From positions 26,403,780-26,467,779 of the forward strand of contig NC_092646.1 of assembly GCF_039555335.1 (NCBI RefSeq): a DNA stretch of 64,000 nucleotides, in the 5' to 3' direction. This document shows positions 12,086 to 23,239 of the stretch, one piece after another. The position numbers and the translations under genes were made by a program. Position 1 is the stretch's first letter. Every line of letters starts with the position of its first letter. The DNA is from Amphiura filiformis. Its lineage: Eukaryota > Echinodermata > Ophiuroidea > Amphilepidida > Amphiuridae. Below the pieces are notes generated by a model. It made no database searches. It saw nothing but the letters and a program-made list of their open reading frames with translations, and had not been told where the DNA came from.

Positions 12086-12243
12086 CTTCTTGAGGTCACA
12101 TTGAATTCATAATATGTATCTATTAAAAGCATAAATTTACCCAAATACTGTTTAGTTTTAAAAGTGGTACAAGTGTAAAGATATATAGATATGCTACTTT
12201 TTTTGGTGGAGATGGAATCCACAGTATACATAAATGATAGCTA

Positions 12244-12602
12244 TGCTTTATATGTTAGAAAATTAATTATCAAGCGCAAATTACGTGGTTTTATTTTAAA
12301 CAAACTCAAATCATTGACCATAAAATCGAATTAAAGCAACCGTCTCTCAACACGCGATATTCAAAATTCCCGGACGCCAAGATTGTCGACTGCAATGACG
12401 CCCCAGTAATACAATGAAGGCTGACAACAATTGAGCACAAATAACCATGACGTCATTACACTGGATAATTTCGGCGCGGGAATTTTAAATATCGCGTGTT
12501 GAGAGCCGGCTGTTTTATTCAGTGTTATGGTCAATATGAGTTTGTTTTAAATAAAACCACGTGATTCGTGCTTGATAATTATTTTTCTAACATATAAGGC
12601 AT
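12244..12602. mobile_element. Foldback miniature element in TRPM intron
   Basis: The arms are inverted copies of each other: TTATATGTTAGAAAA and TAATTATCAAG at left, CTTGATAATTA and TTTTCTAACATATAA at right, with ACGTGGTTTTATTT and CGCGATATT also mirrored. A hairpin of about 360 bp. No coding sequence. Ends 135 bp before the TRP-helix exon. Confidence 0.75.
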
Positions 12603-12736
12603 AAATTTGTGATTGCCGGGGTCATTCTTTGAGTCGCGAATTTATGAAAGACTGGTATTTGTGTATTATTATTAGCAATGACGTCATATATCATAACGAT
12701 AACGAATTTTCCTTTCAATATGCTTGTATTTTTAAG

Positions 12737-12918
12737 CAACACATACGAGAGAGTAAATGAGAAAAATGAACTTTTCTGGAGATTTATGCGCTACAGCATT
12801 ACAAAGGAGTACTACAAGAAACCGAGTTTAGCACCACCGTTCATCATCATTGTGCACTTCTGGCGTCTTGGTCGCTTTATGTTTAGAAATATCTGGACGT
12901 GGAATTCTCCAACATTGA
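12737..12918 (+). CDS. TRPM-like cation channel, exon f (end of S6 and TRP helix)
   Basis: Acceptor TTGTATTTTTAAG ends at 12736 and donor TTGA|GTAAGT lies at 12918/12919. One base completes the S6 codon to read AMF-S-NTYERV, the TRPM post-S6 motif. Then come NELFWRFMRYSITKEYYKKP and SLAPPFIIIVHFWRL, the amphipathic TRP helix and the PP-F-I motif conserved in TRPM channels. It leaves with one base of the next codon. In the TRPM family this helix couples the cytosolic domains to the gate. Confidence 0.92.
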
Positions 12919-13224
12919 GTAAGTTTCGAATACATTGCAGTCATGCGCAAAAACATGGGGACCCTTTGTTTATTTCACGCATCCTATCGCTCACCGGTTC
13001 ATGACATTTAATAAATATAGGTCATGAAACCATTTTCAAAATATTTTATATGAAAACAAAAATGTCAAAATATTATTGTAAAATATTTTTGGCAAACAGT
13101 TTTGGCAAACATTTTTGCAAATGTTTTGAAACACTTAATAAATATCATTACTTTTTTAAATGTCAAAATGTTATTGCAAGATATTTTTGACAAACATTTT
13201 TGCAAAATATTTTGCAACATTTAA

Positions 13225-13516
13225 AAGATCCACAGTCTCATTCCCCCACTTTTCTCCAAAAAAGTTGAGATTTTTATACCACTGGAAACCTCTAACTACA
13301 TAATGTTTATTTGCTAAAGATTTTCTGCAGATTAATTCGTTTAGCAAAAATATCGTCAGATTTGAATTACGTTCTGGTATACCAGAACGAAATTACAACA
13401 GCACAACTCGCAAACGCAAAATCGGAATCAACTGAAATTTTGGGAATAAGCCTTTTTTGTGGATATCTACTGAAACATGTCATAAAATGAGGATGCTAGG
13501 ATCACGAATTACTCCT
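13225..13516 (-). mobile_element. TTAA-flanked miniature element, second family copy
   Basis: Flanked by TTAA at 13,221-13,224 and 13,517-13,520. It is the inverted homologue of 60,683-61,017 (shared words TGGATATCTACTGAAA, TTTGCGTTTGCGAG as complement, GAGGATGCTAGGATCACG). The left end lacks about 12 bp of the inverted terminus. A central palindrome ACGTTCTGGTATACCAGAACG is kept in both copies. A TTAA duplication fits piggyBac- or Kolobok-type mobilisation. Confidence 0.75.
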
Positions 13517-13914
13517 TTAATAACATTATGTTATAGTTCTACATCAAGTTTTCTGAATGTTTTTAAAATGTCTTATTTACCCTTTTACAACTTGACATAT
13601 AAACGTTTTCGATAAAATGTTTTGTGTTGGCTGGATGTAAAATAGAAAGGTTCATTCAAAATCACCGCATACACGTTATAATGTTACTTGAGCAAGAACG
13701 TAATATGCAGGACATTAGAGTTTTCGAGACTAATGGGCTATTATACGGGGCTATATGAGTACCCCTGAAATAGCGATTTTCTTGTGTGTTTTTTACCTCA
13801 TTTCTTTGGCGCGAAATTAAAAGGGGACATATCTGATAGCGAATTAATATTTTGTGAGAAACAAATAAAAATCCATATTGAATTATTGCTTTAATTAAGT
13901 TGTTATTTTTACAG

Positions 13915-14020
13915 AACTTGGGTTCAACGAAGACCAACAGCGTCACATCAAAGCATTGGAGAAACAGGTGGTATACGACTACATTATGAAGAAGCGACAA
14001 GATGAACAAGAGCAGGATAG
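13915..14020 (+). CDS. TRPM-like cation channel, exon g (post-TRP linker helix)
   Basis: Acceptor TTATTTTTACAG ends at 13914 and donor GATAG|GTAGGA lies at 14020/14021. Two bases complete the codon from exon f. It encodes LGFNEDQQRHIKALEKQ and then YDYIMKKRQDEQEQDR, corresponding to the linker between the TRP helix and the C-terminal coiled coil of TRPM channels. It leaves with two bases. The phase matches on both sides, and the highly charged helical composition supports it although sequence conservation is low. Confidence 0.85.
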
Positions 14021-14068
14021 GTAGGATTATACAAATATCCAAATCAAGTTTGAACATTCAACAGTTAA

Positions 14069-14429
14069 GGGGGTACTACACCCCTCGATAAATTTGTGTC
14101 TATTTTTGCATTTTTCTCAAAAACTAATAACACAGTGGTAACAAAAAGTTATGTATATTATAGGGGCAAGGAATCCAATTACTACACTGGAATTTCAGTG
14201 ACCCAAGACAAGCGGTTTGTTATTTATGATCAGAAATAAGGTACCGCTAGGATGTACCTCATTTCCTATCATATATACTGAACCGCTTGTCTTGAGTCAC
14301 TGAAATTTCAGTGTAGTAATGGGATTCCTTGCCCCAATAATATACATAACTTTTGTTACCAGTGTGTAATTATTTTTTGAGAAAAATGCAAAAATAGTCA
14401 CAAATTTACCACATGGGTGTAGTACCCCC
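14069..14429. mobile_element. TTAA-flanked foldback miniature element, 361 bp
   Basis: Flanked by TTAA (14,065-14,068 and 14,430-14,433). The ends are GGGGGTACTACACCC and its inverse. Almost the whole element is an imperfect palindrome centred near 14,250, with mirrored words such as GCAAGGAATCC, CAGTGTAGTAAT and AAGACAAGCGG. It begins 48 bp after the end of TRPM exon g, so a transcript through it would form a long hairpin. Confidence 0.85.
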
Positions 14430-15007
14430 TTAATGAGCTCAACCGATAATCAAATTTGATGTCCTATCGGACCGATTTTACGCATACTGCTAAAATATCG
14501 GATCGGCACCGGTGATGCTATACCCTTTTTCTCCGTAAGAAAACAAATATATCAACAATAGAGAACGCACTCTCAAAACCATTTTTATGCTGTTTGCAAT
14601 TCATTTGCACATGTCAGCTAAACGAACGGGCACAGTCCTCCCAGTGGCATGCGCAAAGGTGTGGGGAACAGCCCCCCTAGTTTGACCTATTAGTCGGGAA
14701 ACATAGTCATTCGGGGGAAGTGGTCACTGTTTATACCAGTTTGAGCCGGAGAATTTCTGATAAGATCATTAAGATGAAACAATGAATTGAAAACGGCCAT
14801 ATTTAAGGTTATAAACCCTAAAATACAGGATTTTGGTCACTAGCGCCTATAATTAGGCGGATTACTCTTCACTTTTTCAAACCATCTAAAAAATTTGGGT
14901 CAACCTTTTCGGGCTGTTTCATAATGTAGTACATTCGAAGTTTTGATTTCAATCAATCTAGCAAAGCAGCAAAGTTAAATTCGACGATATCTTTTGTTTT
15001 CGTATAG

Positions 15008-15098
15008 GAAGGAACAGATGCCTGATCGCCTTGACATGTTGGAGAGCCAGCTAAAACTTTTCAAAAGTCATGTTGATGAGCGCTTTGATAAGGTACCG
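15008..15098 (+). CDS. TRPM-like cation channel, exon h (coiled coil)
   Basis: Acceptor TTTCGTATAG ends at 15007. One base completes the codon left by exon g, giving DRKEQMPDRLDMLESQLKLF and then KSHVDERFDK. The heptad-like spacing of L, M and F fits the TRPM C-terminal coiled coil that holds the tetramer together. Two donors are possible, AAG|GTACCG at 15,092/15,093 and CCG|GTACGT at 15,098/15,099; both leave phase 0, so they differ only by two residues (VP). I saw no NUDT9-like domain downstream, so a full TRPM2-type enzyme domain is not shown in this window. Confidence 0.82.
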
Positions 15099-15290
15099 GT
15101 ACGTATTTAAGTTCAGTTCAGTTCAATTTTAACCATCAAAACTACAAAGTATAATACAACAGCAAAAAACACAAGAGGTGATGCAACAGAATTCAAAAGC
15201 CTGAAAAAGTTTTGCACCACCTTACAAAAATGACACTCAACACAAAACAACAAGACACGTGCAGAAGTCTAACAAACAAAGGGTACACAA

Positions 15291-15512
15291 TGTAGTAGTA
15301 GTAGTAGTAGTATAGTAGTTACGTAGATCCCCGCTTCACAATAGGTGCACCCCTGTAGACAGGGTTAGGTGGAGGCCATAATTAAAAACACCAAAAAGTG
15401 CATCAAAAAGTTCTATCTAACACGAAAAGTCACTTGACGACACAAAATCCAGCATAGTTAATAAAATCCATTAAACACCCCCCCACACCCCCCCCCCCCA
15501 CACCCCCACACA
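15291..15512. repeat. (GTA)n and C-rich simple repeats
   Basis: A trinucleotide run GTAGTAGTAGTA is at 15,291-15,320 and a C-rich run with CA interruptions is at 15,478-15,512. They separate the last clear TRPM exon from the minus-strand retrotransposon. Confidence 0.8.
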
Positions 15513-15539
15513 AAACAGCCACAAAGATTTATCCATCGA

Positions 15540-18065
15540 GAAATTTCCTAGTACGGTGAAGTGCAATACACAGTCTTCTTGTTACGCTTTCTATAGCATC
15601 CAGTCTTTGTCCTTTTGGTGGGAATGGGAGAGTTCCTTCCATGGTGCGGTCCAATATAAGCTGACTTATAGGGCGAGAGCTCTTTTGTAGTGTTCTCCAA
15701 TCCATGTATAGCCATTCTCAACTGCCTGCTGCACTTGATGAAGATGTTTCCTTGTATCCTGCAATGTTTCGGAAAGGCTTCACATTTTCTGGGCTTTCCT
15801 GCACAGAAGACACGTGCTATCGGTCCCTGGGTAGTATTGAGTCTTTTTCTCCTGCCTAGTTGCCTGTCAAAAGGCATGCTTTTACAGCAGCATCTTTGGT
15901 GTTCAAGTTGACTGTAGACCAAACATGATGTGGCTTCATCCCATGATATGCAGTCCCAGTCTTCAGCATTGTCTTGTTTCACGCCCCTTCACACGCCCTT
16001 AGCAATTCATGTCGATTGTACTTGAGACAGTTTCCTTCAATTATATTGTAGGACAACATGGACAAGGGATCGGCAAGTAGGGTGTGCCCATCTGGTAGAC
16101 CAGCTATTGGATTTGATATCCTTCCCCGCCAGTTGCCTGAGTGTTAGATCCCTCTTGATGCAGTCACTCCTTGTTATCGCTCCAAATATTTGTTTTGTAA
16201 TATCCGTTTGTCTGGTATACCTTCAATAGGGAGCTGTCCAATCAGGAGGAACACAGCCTCGTTAGCGACTAAGTCTGGTCTGGTAGATGCTTCATCTGTC
16301 TGGTAGATGCTTCATCTGGTATGCTTCAGATGAAGCACCTTTTCGTGGTATTTCTCAAGCTTAGCAAGATCGGTTGCTTTGATCAATACGGTTTCCAGAA
16401 CATATCTGGGGGATGATGAGAGTAGTGATCATCCTGGCTGACAGTGGCGTAGCTGGGATTTTTTCCGGGGGGTGGGGCAAGCCTGTATGGGGCGGGTGCC
16501 CAAATCCACCAAACAAAAAAATTTTGCCGCCCCTTCCTCAAAAGGTTGACCCAATTTTTTTTCCGGTGGTTTGAAAAAAAAAAAAGCAAAAAAAAAAAAG
16601 GATTATAGGAGCTAGCGCCCTAAAAGCAACATATTTTTTCCTCTTTCTCCTTTTTACTCTTTTTTCCTTGAACTAGGGGGGCGGGGGCCCAAATAGCTCT
16701 AGGGGGCGGGGGCCCAAACAGGCAATTTTTGCCAGGGGGGAATGCCCCCTGCCCCCCGGCAGTTACGCCACTGTGACAGAAGTGTGTTAACACCGCTGTT
16801 GCCATGTAGGCCGACACCCATCAGAGCATAGATCGTTCTTCTTGCTAATTGGATACGATCGATGAGTACGTTGGAGTTGGCCCTCTTCTCGGTAGAGCGG
16901 AGAATTCCAAGGTGTGCACAATCCTTGGCAATTCCAAGTGCTTCATTGCAAAGCTTAGAATGCTGTGAATCCTGCCACATTAAGTTTCCTGGTGTGACAG
17001 CATTAGGTAAGTCGTTTATATAGACTAAAAACGGACCCTTGGGGAACACCTGATGTTACGCTTGATGTGGTGCTCCTCTTCCCTTCCAAAACAACCTGCT
17101 GGGGTCAACCAGATAAAAAGAAACGGATCCATGCAAGAAGGTGACCCTGCACCCCCCCAATCAGTCGTGATTGAAGATTGACAATCAGATTGAATAATAC
17201 CATCCTACATGATGGGGGCGACTCCAGTGTTGTCACATCTTTTGCCTTTAGTAAAGGACCAAAACTGTCTTGCCTGTACAAAAATCAACAATCTGGGTTA
17301 GGCCGAGATCGTGGAAGGTGCACAGGAAGCATTCATTAATGGTGATTGGAGTCGCCACTCACCCACACAGTAGCAGATGGAAATCTGGTCATGATGTCGC
17401 GTATGACCTGGCAACATTTCTGGGAGTATAGTCCCAATCATTTCTTGCTGGTCTGTAAGCCGACATGATAACCAGTGGTTTCTGTTGGTAAAGCTCAACC
17501 TTAGGTATGAAACGTAATGACTCATCAGCAGGGGTTTTGGAATTGTAGATCAGAAGCATGCTTTTGTCCGAATCATCTGCACATGTTGGGATTGTTGGGG
17601 AGCCAACATATATGTTGCCAACTGAAGCTCCGACACCTGAAATTTAGAGCATCTTGAGCAAGTCATTAATAAATATTCTGTAGCAGTTTGTTGATAAAAC
17701 ACTCCCTTATCTGACTCCTTGCTTGAGTATGAATGGTCTTGACATTTCTCCTTCCCACTTGACTTCACTTGAAGCATCCTGGTACATTCCTTTCACTAGC
17801 ATCCAAAGAGGTGGATCCAGGCCGGAATAGAAAAGCTTATGCAGAATTTCATTTTGGTAGACGAAATCAAACGCCTTTCTTGCATCAGGGAGTCACAAGG
17901 AGCTCTTTCTTTGGGTCTCAAGTTCTGCTTCTGCAATAATTTTAGATACCAACAGCGCAGCATAAGCTAAGGATGTACCTTGATCTTGTGAAGCCTCCCT
18001 GCAGTTTGCTTTGTCCCTGTTTGGTCTGGATGTGAAGTCTGTAATGATGGTCTTCCAGACTCAAT
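15540..18065 (-). pseudogene. Decayed non-LTR retrotransposon on the minus strand
   Basis: Read on the minus strand from 18,065 down, reverse transcriptase pieces appear in order across changing frames: a K-A-F-D block at about 17,870, LVKGMYQDASSEVKWEGEMS near 17,750, NCYRIFINDLLKML near 17,690, and CADDSDKSMLLIYNS near 17,570. Then YINDLPNAVTPGNL appears at about 17,020, followed by HLGILRSTEKRANSNVLIDR and IQLARRTIYALMGVGLHGNS down to 16,800, and a C-terminal part from 16,420 to 15,548. Many stops and frameshifts make it non-functional. Two RT palm segments of different type (about 17,700 and about 17,020) suggest either a nested insertion of another LINE or a chimera. A hAT-like element interrupts it at 16,442-16,773. 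Confidence 0.8.
16442..16773. mobile_element. hAT-like miniature element nested in the minus-strand LINE
   Basis: Ends CAGTGGCGTAGCTGGG at left and GTTACGCCACTG at right are inverted copies. G-runs and C-runs lie just inside, as in the elements at 11,822, 30,495 and 63,766. A matching 8-bp duplication is not visible, so the exact borders are uncertain. It splits the RT C-terminal coding region. Confidence 0.7.
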
Positions 18066-18204
18066 ATATACTATTGTAGTATTTTATTAGAATTGTTGAT
18101 TCTTCATGATCTCAAATACAAGTGATTTGATTATATTATCAAGCATGGTTATCAGGTATGGTCTTATGAATATTAATATTAAATATAGTCATTGGATGAT
18201 TCTT

Positions 18205-18766
18205 ATATTATAATTAGGAGAATTTAGTCATAACCATATAAGGTCATGATGTTCTAAGACACTTGTTTCTAACTTGTAATATCTATGGAATGTCTGGTTT
18301 GGTACAGATCCAAATGTGAAGGAAGTAGAAAGTGTTAGTCTTTATGATTATGGTTTTAAGGAATGTTCATAATCATTACATCCCCCTTCTCAAGTTAAAA
18401 ACATATTATAATTAGGAGAAGTTAGTCATAACCATATAAGGTCATGATGTTCTAAGACACTTGTTTCCAACTTGTAATATCTATGGAATGTCTGGTTTGG
18501 TACAGATCCAAATGTGAAGGAAGTAGAAAGTGTTAGTCTTTATGATTATGGTTTTAAGGAATGTTCATAATCATTACATCCCCCTTCTCAAGTTAAAAAC
18601 ATATTATAATTAGGAGAAGTTAGTCATAACCATAAAAGGTCATGATGTTCTAAGACACTTGTTTCCAACTTGTAATATCTATGGAATGTCTGGTTTGGTA
18701 CAGATCCAAATGTGAAGGAAGTAGAAAGTGTTTGTCTTCATGATTATGGTTTTAAATAATCATTAC
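18205..18766. repeat. 198-bp tandem repeat, 2.8 copies
   Basis: Units start at 18,205, 18,403 and 18,601 with ATATTATAATTAGGAG. They are nearly identical, and the last unit stops at about 18,766. No coding capacity. The near-identity suggests recent duplication. Confidence 0.92.
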
Positions 18767-19234
18767 AAAGTCGGTGTTGAATGACGTGTTCTAAGACTTT
18801 CCCGATGATGGAGGCGATGGTGATGCCACGGTAGTTGTCCGTCAATCTTGCATCTTTGCCCTTGTTTGGGATTGGAATCACCAGTTCCTTAGCTAAGGAT
18901 GTCATTGAAGCGATCTGTTTATGGGATCAATGTGGAACTGCCGTACAATATGTGCTCTGCATACATCCCATCGTACTATCCAGATCAGAAGCCTTCTTTC
19001 TGTTGAGCTTTGAAATGATATGTAATTATGTACTACTCATTTGACCATTTGTATCATTTGTAATTTATCAATTACTTACTTGCAATAGTATCTTTGGTAT
19101 AAACCTACCAAACATCAAAGAACGTATCAAATGAGAAGAAATGTTACTGATACATATGATACTGCAAATGTTCTAGAGGATTCAAAGCATACAATTAATC
19201 ATTATTTATTTCCTTTTAATTATTTTAATAGGTG

Positions 19235-19252
19235 CGGGTATTGCCATGATCT
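19235..19252 (+). CDS. Weak candidate for the terminal TRPM exon
   Basis: A polypyrimidine-like tract and acceptor AATTATTTTAATAG ends at 19,234. Read in phase 0, as left by exon h, it gives only VRVLP and a TGA stop, after which the sequence becomes an 18-bp tandem repeat. This could be the end of a channel without an enzyme domain, or pure chance. The support is the acceptor and phase only. Confidence 0.15.
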
Positions 19253-19271
19253 AGCAACGCGGTACAAGTAA

Positions 19272-19342
19272 CTGCTGTTACATCTGCAACTGCTGTTACA
19301 TCTGCAATTGCTGTTACATCTGCAATTGCTGTTACATCTGCA
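19272..19342. repeat. 18-bp tandem repeat, four units
   Basis: Unit CTGCTGTTACATCTGCAA, with the last units carrying T for C in one position. Exactly 18 bp, so it would be in frame if translated, but stop codons and context give no gene. Confidence 0.9.
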
Positions 19343-21493
19343 CCATAGGAAAGAGCCGAATTGGCAATTGGCACAACACTGAGTTTTGGAAATTTTGGAA
19401 AAATTTGTATAATTTTAGATTTTAGGGCTCTATGTATGTATAGATCTTAGATCATGATTTATATATATATTTGCATGTTTTATATGTTAACATTTCTATG
19501 TATTTTTCCTTAGTATAGGTGCTTTGCTCTGGGTGCTTTGTAATAAGTATGTGGCATTGGGGTGGGAGGACATATACAATGTTCCCATTGATGTAAATTA
19601 GTACCGGTAATGCCCAATTTTTACCTTTTTAATCTTGAATACATGGATTTTCTTGTCCTGTTCTTGCTTGGTGTATAGTGCCGTCCTTGCCCTCGCCCCT
19701 CTCAACTTGACCCAATATAACCATTGCCATTGTCTCCTTTGCACCTGTTATTTTGGTGTTCTGTGATCTGATCAGGTATCTGATATTCTAAACTAGATTT
19801 AGGCTACTGGTTGGGAGGCCCCTATTTGTTTTTTCAAATTTCTGATTTTTACAAGATTGTAATGTTAAACAACCCTGTGAAAAACAAGGCTTCTTAATTT
19901 AAAGATGTTTAAACATCTCGGGATTCCAAGATTTAACTTCTGCTAAAACTGAAGGAATGTCCTCTTAGTGTGAGAATACCCTGTCTGTTGTATACAGTGT
20001 GCTTGATGCTTTTGTAAGCAGCCAGCAGGGATTCCCAAGTTAGATTAGGGAAGTGACACCCTGGTCAGACCATGGTCAGACACATGAACCCTCAGGCCCC
20101 TCTGTAGTCAAAACCAGCATGCTCAGTGCATGAATAGATTGACATCCAAGAATGACATGGCAATTCAGAAAAAAACAATGATCTATATTAAGCAAATAGG
20201 CGTATATAAACCGTAGCATTTATATTCAATTGGGTAAGGTTTCATGGAGCAAAAGTAAATGGTAAAGTAATTTTTTAAAAAGGAAGAAAGAAGAGAAAAA
20301 GGCAGAAGCCTTGAATCAAGGCTAGATTCGCCAATACACTGAATTAAATGTCAGTTTTATTTTATTTTACCTCATATACGTATATCTGATAGTTAAAACT
20401 AACATTTTGTGAAAAAGAAATAACAATCGTTAACCAGAAAATCTAAAAATATTGCTGAAAACTGATTTTACAATTTAGCCAATCAGAATCGCCAATACAC
20501 GGAATAAAATGGCGATTTTATTTCACTTCACTTCGTTTGATGTGATAGTTAAAACTAACATTTTTGTGAAAAAGAAATAACAGTTATTATTTTGCAAATT
20601 TTACAATATTGGCTTAATGGCCTAATTTTTAGCATTACGTTTCACTACCTGGAGAGAATTAATCAAAAGAACTATCAAAACTTGAATTCCCTCCTGCGGT
20701 TTGTATAGATCTGTCAATGTGCTGACCAGATTACAAGGATGTTATTATAAATAGCTAGAGGCAGTATATAACTCCAATGGGTCAATGAGTTGCATAAAAA
20801 TGACCCTGTGTGGTATTTGGTTCCCAGGAAGTGAATTTTGCCTGGGGCAATTTGTGGTTAAATGTTGATCCCTCACTACAAGAGTTATTACCATCAATTT
20901 AGTTGAAAAGGAAGTGAGACATGATCAAATCTCTTCAGGTAACAAAACGTAATGGCATTTTTTGCAAGCCATTTTATTTCAAATTCACCCCTCTCATGCA
21001 TGCGTCTGCTAACAATCGCATATGGCCTCTCTCCCTCTTTTCAGCTCGCCCATACCTGCTCGTTTCCGTCCCCATTTCCATCTCTCCTGCACCATGCGCA
21101 CATTGTAATTTGATGACGCTCTCGATTCCAGAATATTAAAAATACAGCACTAATTTTTGGAGATTAGCAACAAAATGTAACCCGTTCTGCAAAATAAAAC
21201 GCAGCTCAATGCTAATCCTTTAGTTGGACTTAACTTACATAAAAAGTCAAATGTTGATATTTGGCCATTTTTTGGAAATAAGTGCGGAAAACACGTGTTT
21301 TTGGCCCTGTGACAATCAGGCCGAAAGACTAATTTCAGTTTATGCATTCGGATTTTTTGCAATGGTGCTTCACCATGTTCACATTCTCCTTTCGATTTCT
21401 CACCACCAAATAGTATTATATATGGTTGTGCGCCCTTGATGCATTTCTCAGAGAAAGCATTAAAATGAGCAGATATTTTGAGTTATGTAAGCT
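19343..21493. other. Non-coding stretch with short duplications
   Basis: No gene recognised. 20,325-20,420 and 20,490-20,590 are diverged direct copies (shared word TGATAGTTAAAACTAACATT). 21,137-21,350 is a rearranged copy of the repeat at 2,620-3,000, with its first part inverted relative to its second. Confidence 0.55.
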
Positions 21494-22884
21494 ATCCACC
21501 AGTGGAGCTTCTGCGACCCCTACGCAGAACTTCCGATAGTGGATTATCTGCGCACGGTGGACGCAAGGAATCCACAGTCGGATTTTCTGCGCACGTGCAC
21601 TGAAAATCCCCTCCGTATATAGTTACGGTGGAGTAATTCTGCGCACGGTCGCAAAGAGGAATCCACTGACGGATTTTCGGCGCACGTGCGCTGAAAATCC
21701 CCTCCGTATATAGTTACGGTGGAGTAATTCTGCGCACGGTCGCAGGGAATCCACTGACGGATTTTCGGCGCACGTTTTAATCATTAACTTTAATCTATTA
21801 AACATTATTAAATGGTAGAAAGTAAAAATATTATTTTAGGGCCTATATGTTTAGAGTCAGTTCTGCGCATCAAGTTTCATGTTTAAAAAACATGCGCAGA
21901 AACTCCCTTCCGTATGATAGAGCTCCGGTGGAGTAATTCTGCGCACGGTCGCAGGGAATCCACTGTCAGTTCATGTTTAAAAACCTTGTTTAAAAAAATA
22001 ACTTAGAAAGTAAGAAATATTATATATATTTTTAGAGTCAGAACGATGGAGTATTTCTGCGCATGGTCGCAGGGAAATCCACAGTCGGACTTTCGGCGCA
22101 CGTGCGCAGAAACTCCCCTCCGTATTATAGCTCCGGTGGAGTAATTCTGCGCACGGTCGCAGAGAATCCACTGACGGATTTTCAGCGCACGATTTAATCA
22201 TCTCATGAATTGTTATGATTTAACATTATTAAATGGTAGAAAGTAAAAATATTATTTTAGGGCCTATATATGTTTTATCACTTATTAAACATTCTAGGGT
22301 AGGCAAATATTAAATCATATTAAGAATTCAAGAAAAACGTGAGCCGAAAATCCGTCAGTGGATTCCCTGCGACCGTGCGCAGAAATACTCCACCGGCGCC
22401 TATATACGGAAGGGAGTTTCAGCGCACGTGCGCCGAAAATCCGTCAGTGGATTCCCTGCGACCGTGCGCAGAAATACTCCACCGGCGCCTATATACGGAG
22501 GGGAGTTTCTGCGCACATGCGCCGAAAATCCGTCAGTGGATTCCCTGCGACCGTGCGCAGAAATACTCCACCGGCGCCTATATACAGAGGGGAGTTTCAG
22601 CGCACGTGCGCCGAAAATCCGACTGTGGATTCCCTGCGACCGTGCGCAGAAATACTCCACCGGCGCCTATATACGGAAGGGAGTTTCAGCGCACGTGCGC
22701 CAAAAATCCGTCAGTGGATTCCCTGCGACCGAGCGCAGAAATACTCCACCGGCGCCTATATACGGAGGGGAGTTTTAGCGCCCGTGCGCCGAAAATCCGA
22801 CTGTGAATTCCCTGCGTCCACCGTGCGCAGTTAATCCACTAACGGAAGTTCTGCGTAGGGGTCGCAGAAGCTCCACTGGTGGAT
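21494..22884. mobile_element. TIR element built from inverted arrays of an ~89-bp satellite
   Basis: The ends are inverted copies (ATCCACCAGTGGAGCTTCTG at left, its inverse at right), followed on both sides by CGACCCC and ACGCAGAACTTCC-type sequence. Inside, the left half carries several copies of a ~90-bp unit in one orientation and the right half carries the same unit in the opposite orientation. The middle (about 21,780-22,340) is AT-rich with a duplicated segment AAATGGTAGAAAGTAAAAAT. No transposase and no clear target duplication. Confidence 0.8.
22343..22830 (+). repeat. 89-bp tandem satellite, five full units plus a partial
   Basis: GCCGAAAATCCG-type unit starts lie at 22,343, 22,432, 22,521, 22,610, 22,699 and 22,788, an exact 89-bp spacing. 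Each unit contains CCCTGCGACCGTGCGCAGAA, CTCCACCGGCGCCTATATAC and GCGCACGTGCGC. The long open frames in several frames arise because the unit has no stops; they are not genes. Confidence 0.95.
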
Positions 22885-23239
22885 CATGTACATACATGGA
22901 TATTTGCATGATTTTGGCTAAATTTGGATCGGTCATGATTAGTATTATCAACTCCTGCAAATGTAGGGCCTACCAAATAGGCCTATGGGAGAGATTGAGT
23001 ATTTTTTAATGATTGTGAGCAGCCTTTTCTATACAGAAACACTGGCATGGTTTTGCATGTAAATTAGACATCTTACGATATCGAGGGTCAGTCGTAATGA
23101 CGGTCAACCTAATTTTTTCCCAGGCTGAGGGACTAAGAACTGAGTCGCTCTTACCAAGAAAAAATGACGTTTTCTTGAGGCAAATTTAGTACATATTTCT
23201 ATGGGGATTTATTTGGTGGTGTGAGATCTTTATAATCAA

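Noticed and set aside
16442..16773. 8-bp target duplication for the nested hAT-like element
   Set aside because: The flanks CTGGCTGA and TGACAGAA do not match, so I did not claim a duplication there.
22343..22830. CRISPR-like regular spacing
   Set aside because: The whole 89-bp unit is repeated with no unique spacers, inside a TIR element of an animal genome; it is a satellite.
22339..22834. Overlapping 116-158-codon open frames in three frames and on both strands
   Set aside because: They are the 89-bp satellite read in different frames; the unit lacks stop codons and the peptides repeat.
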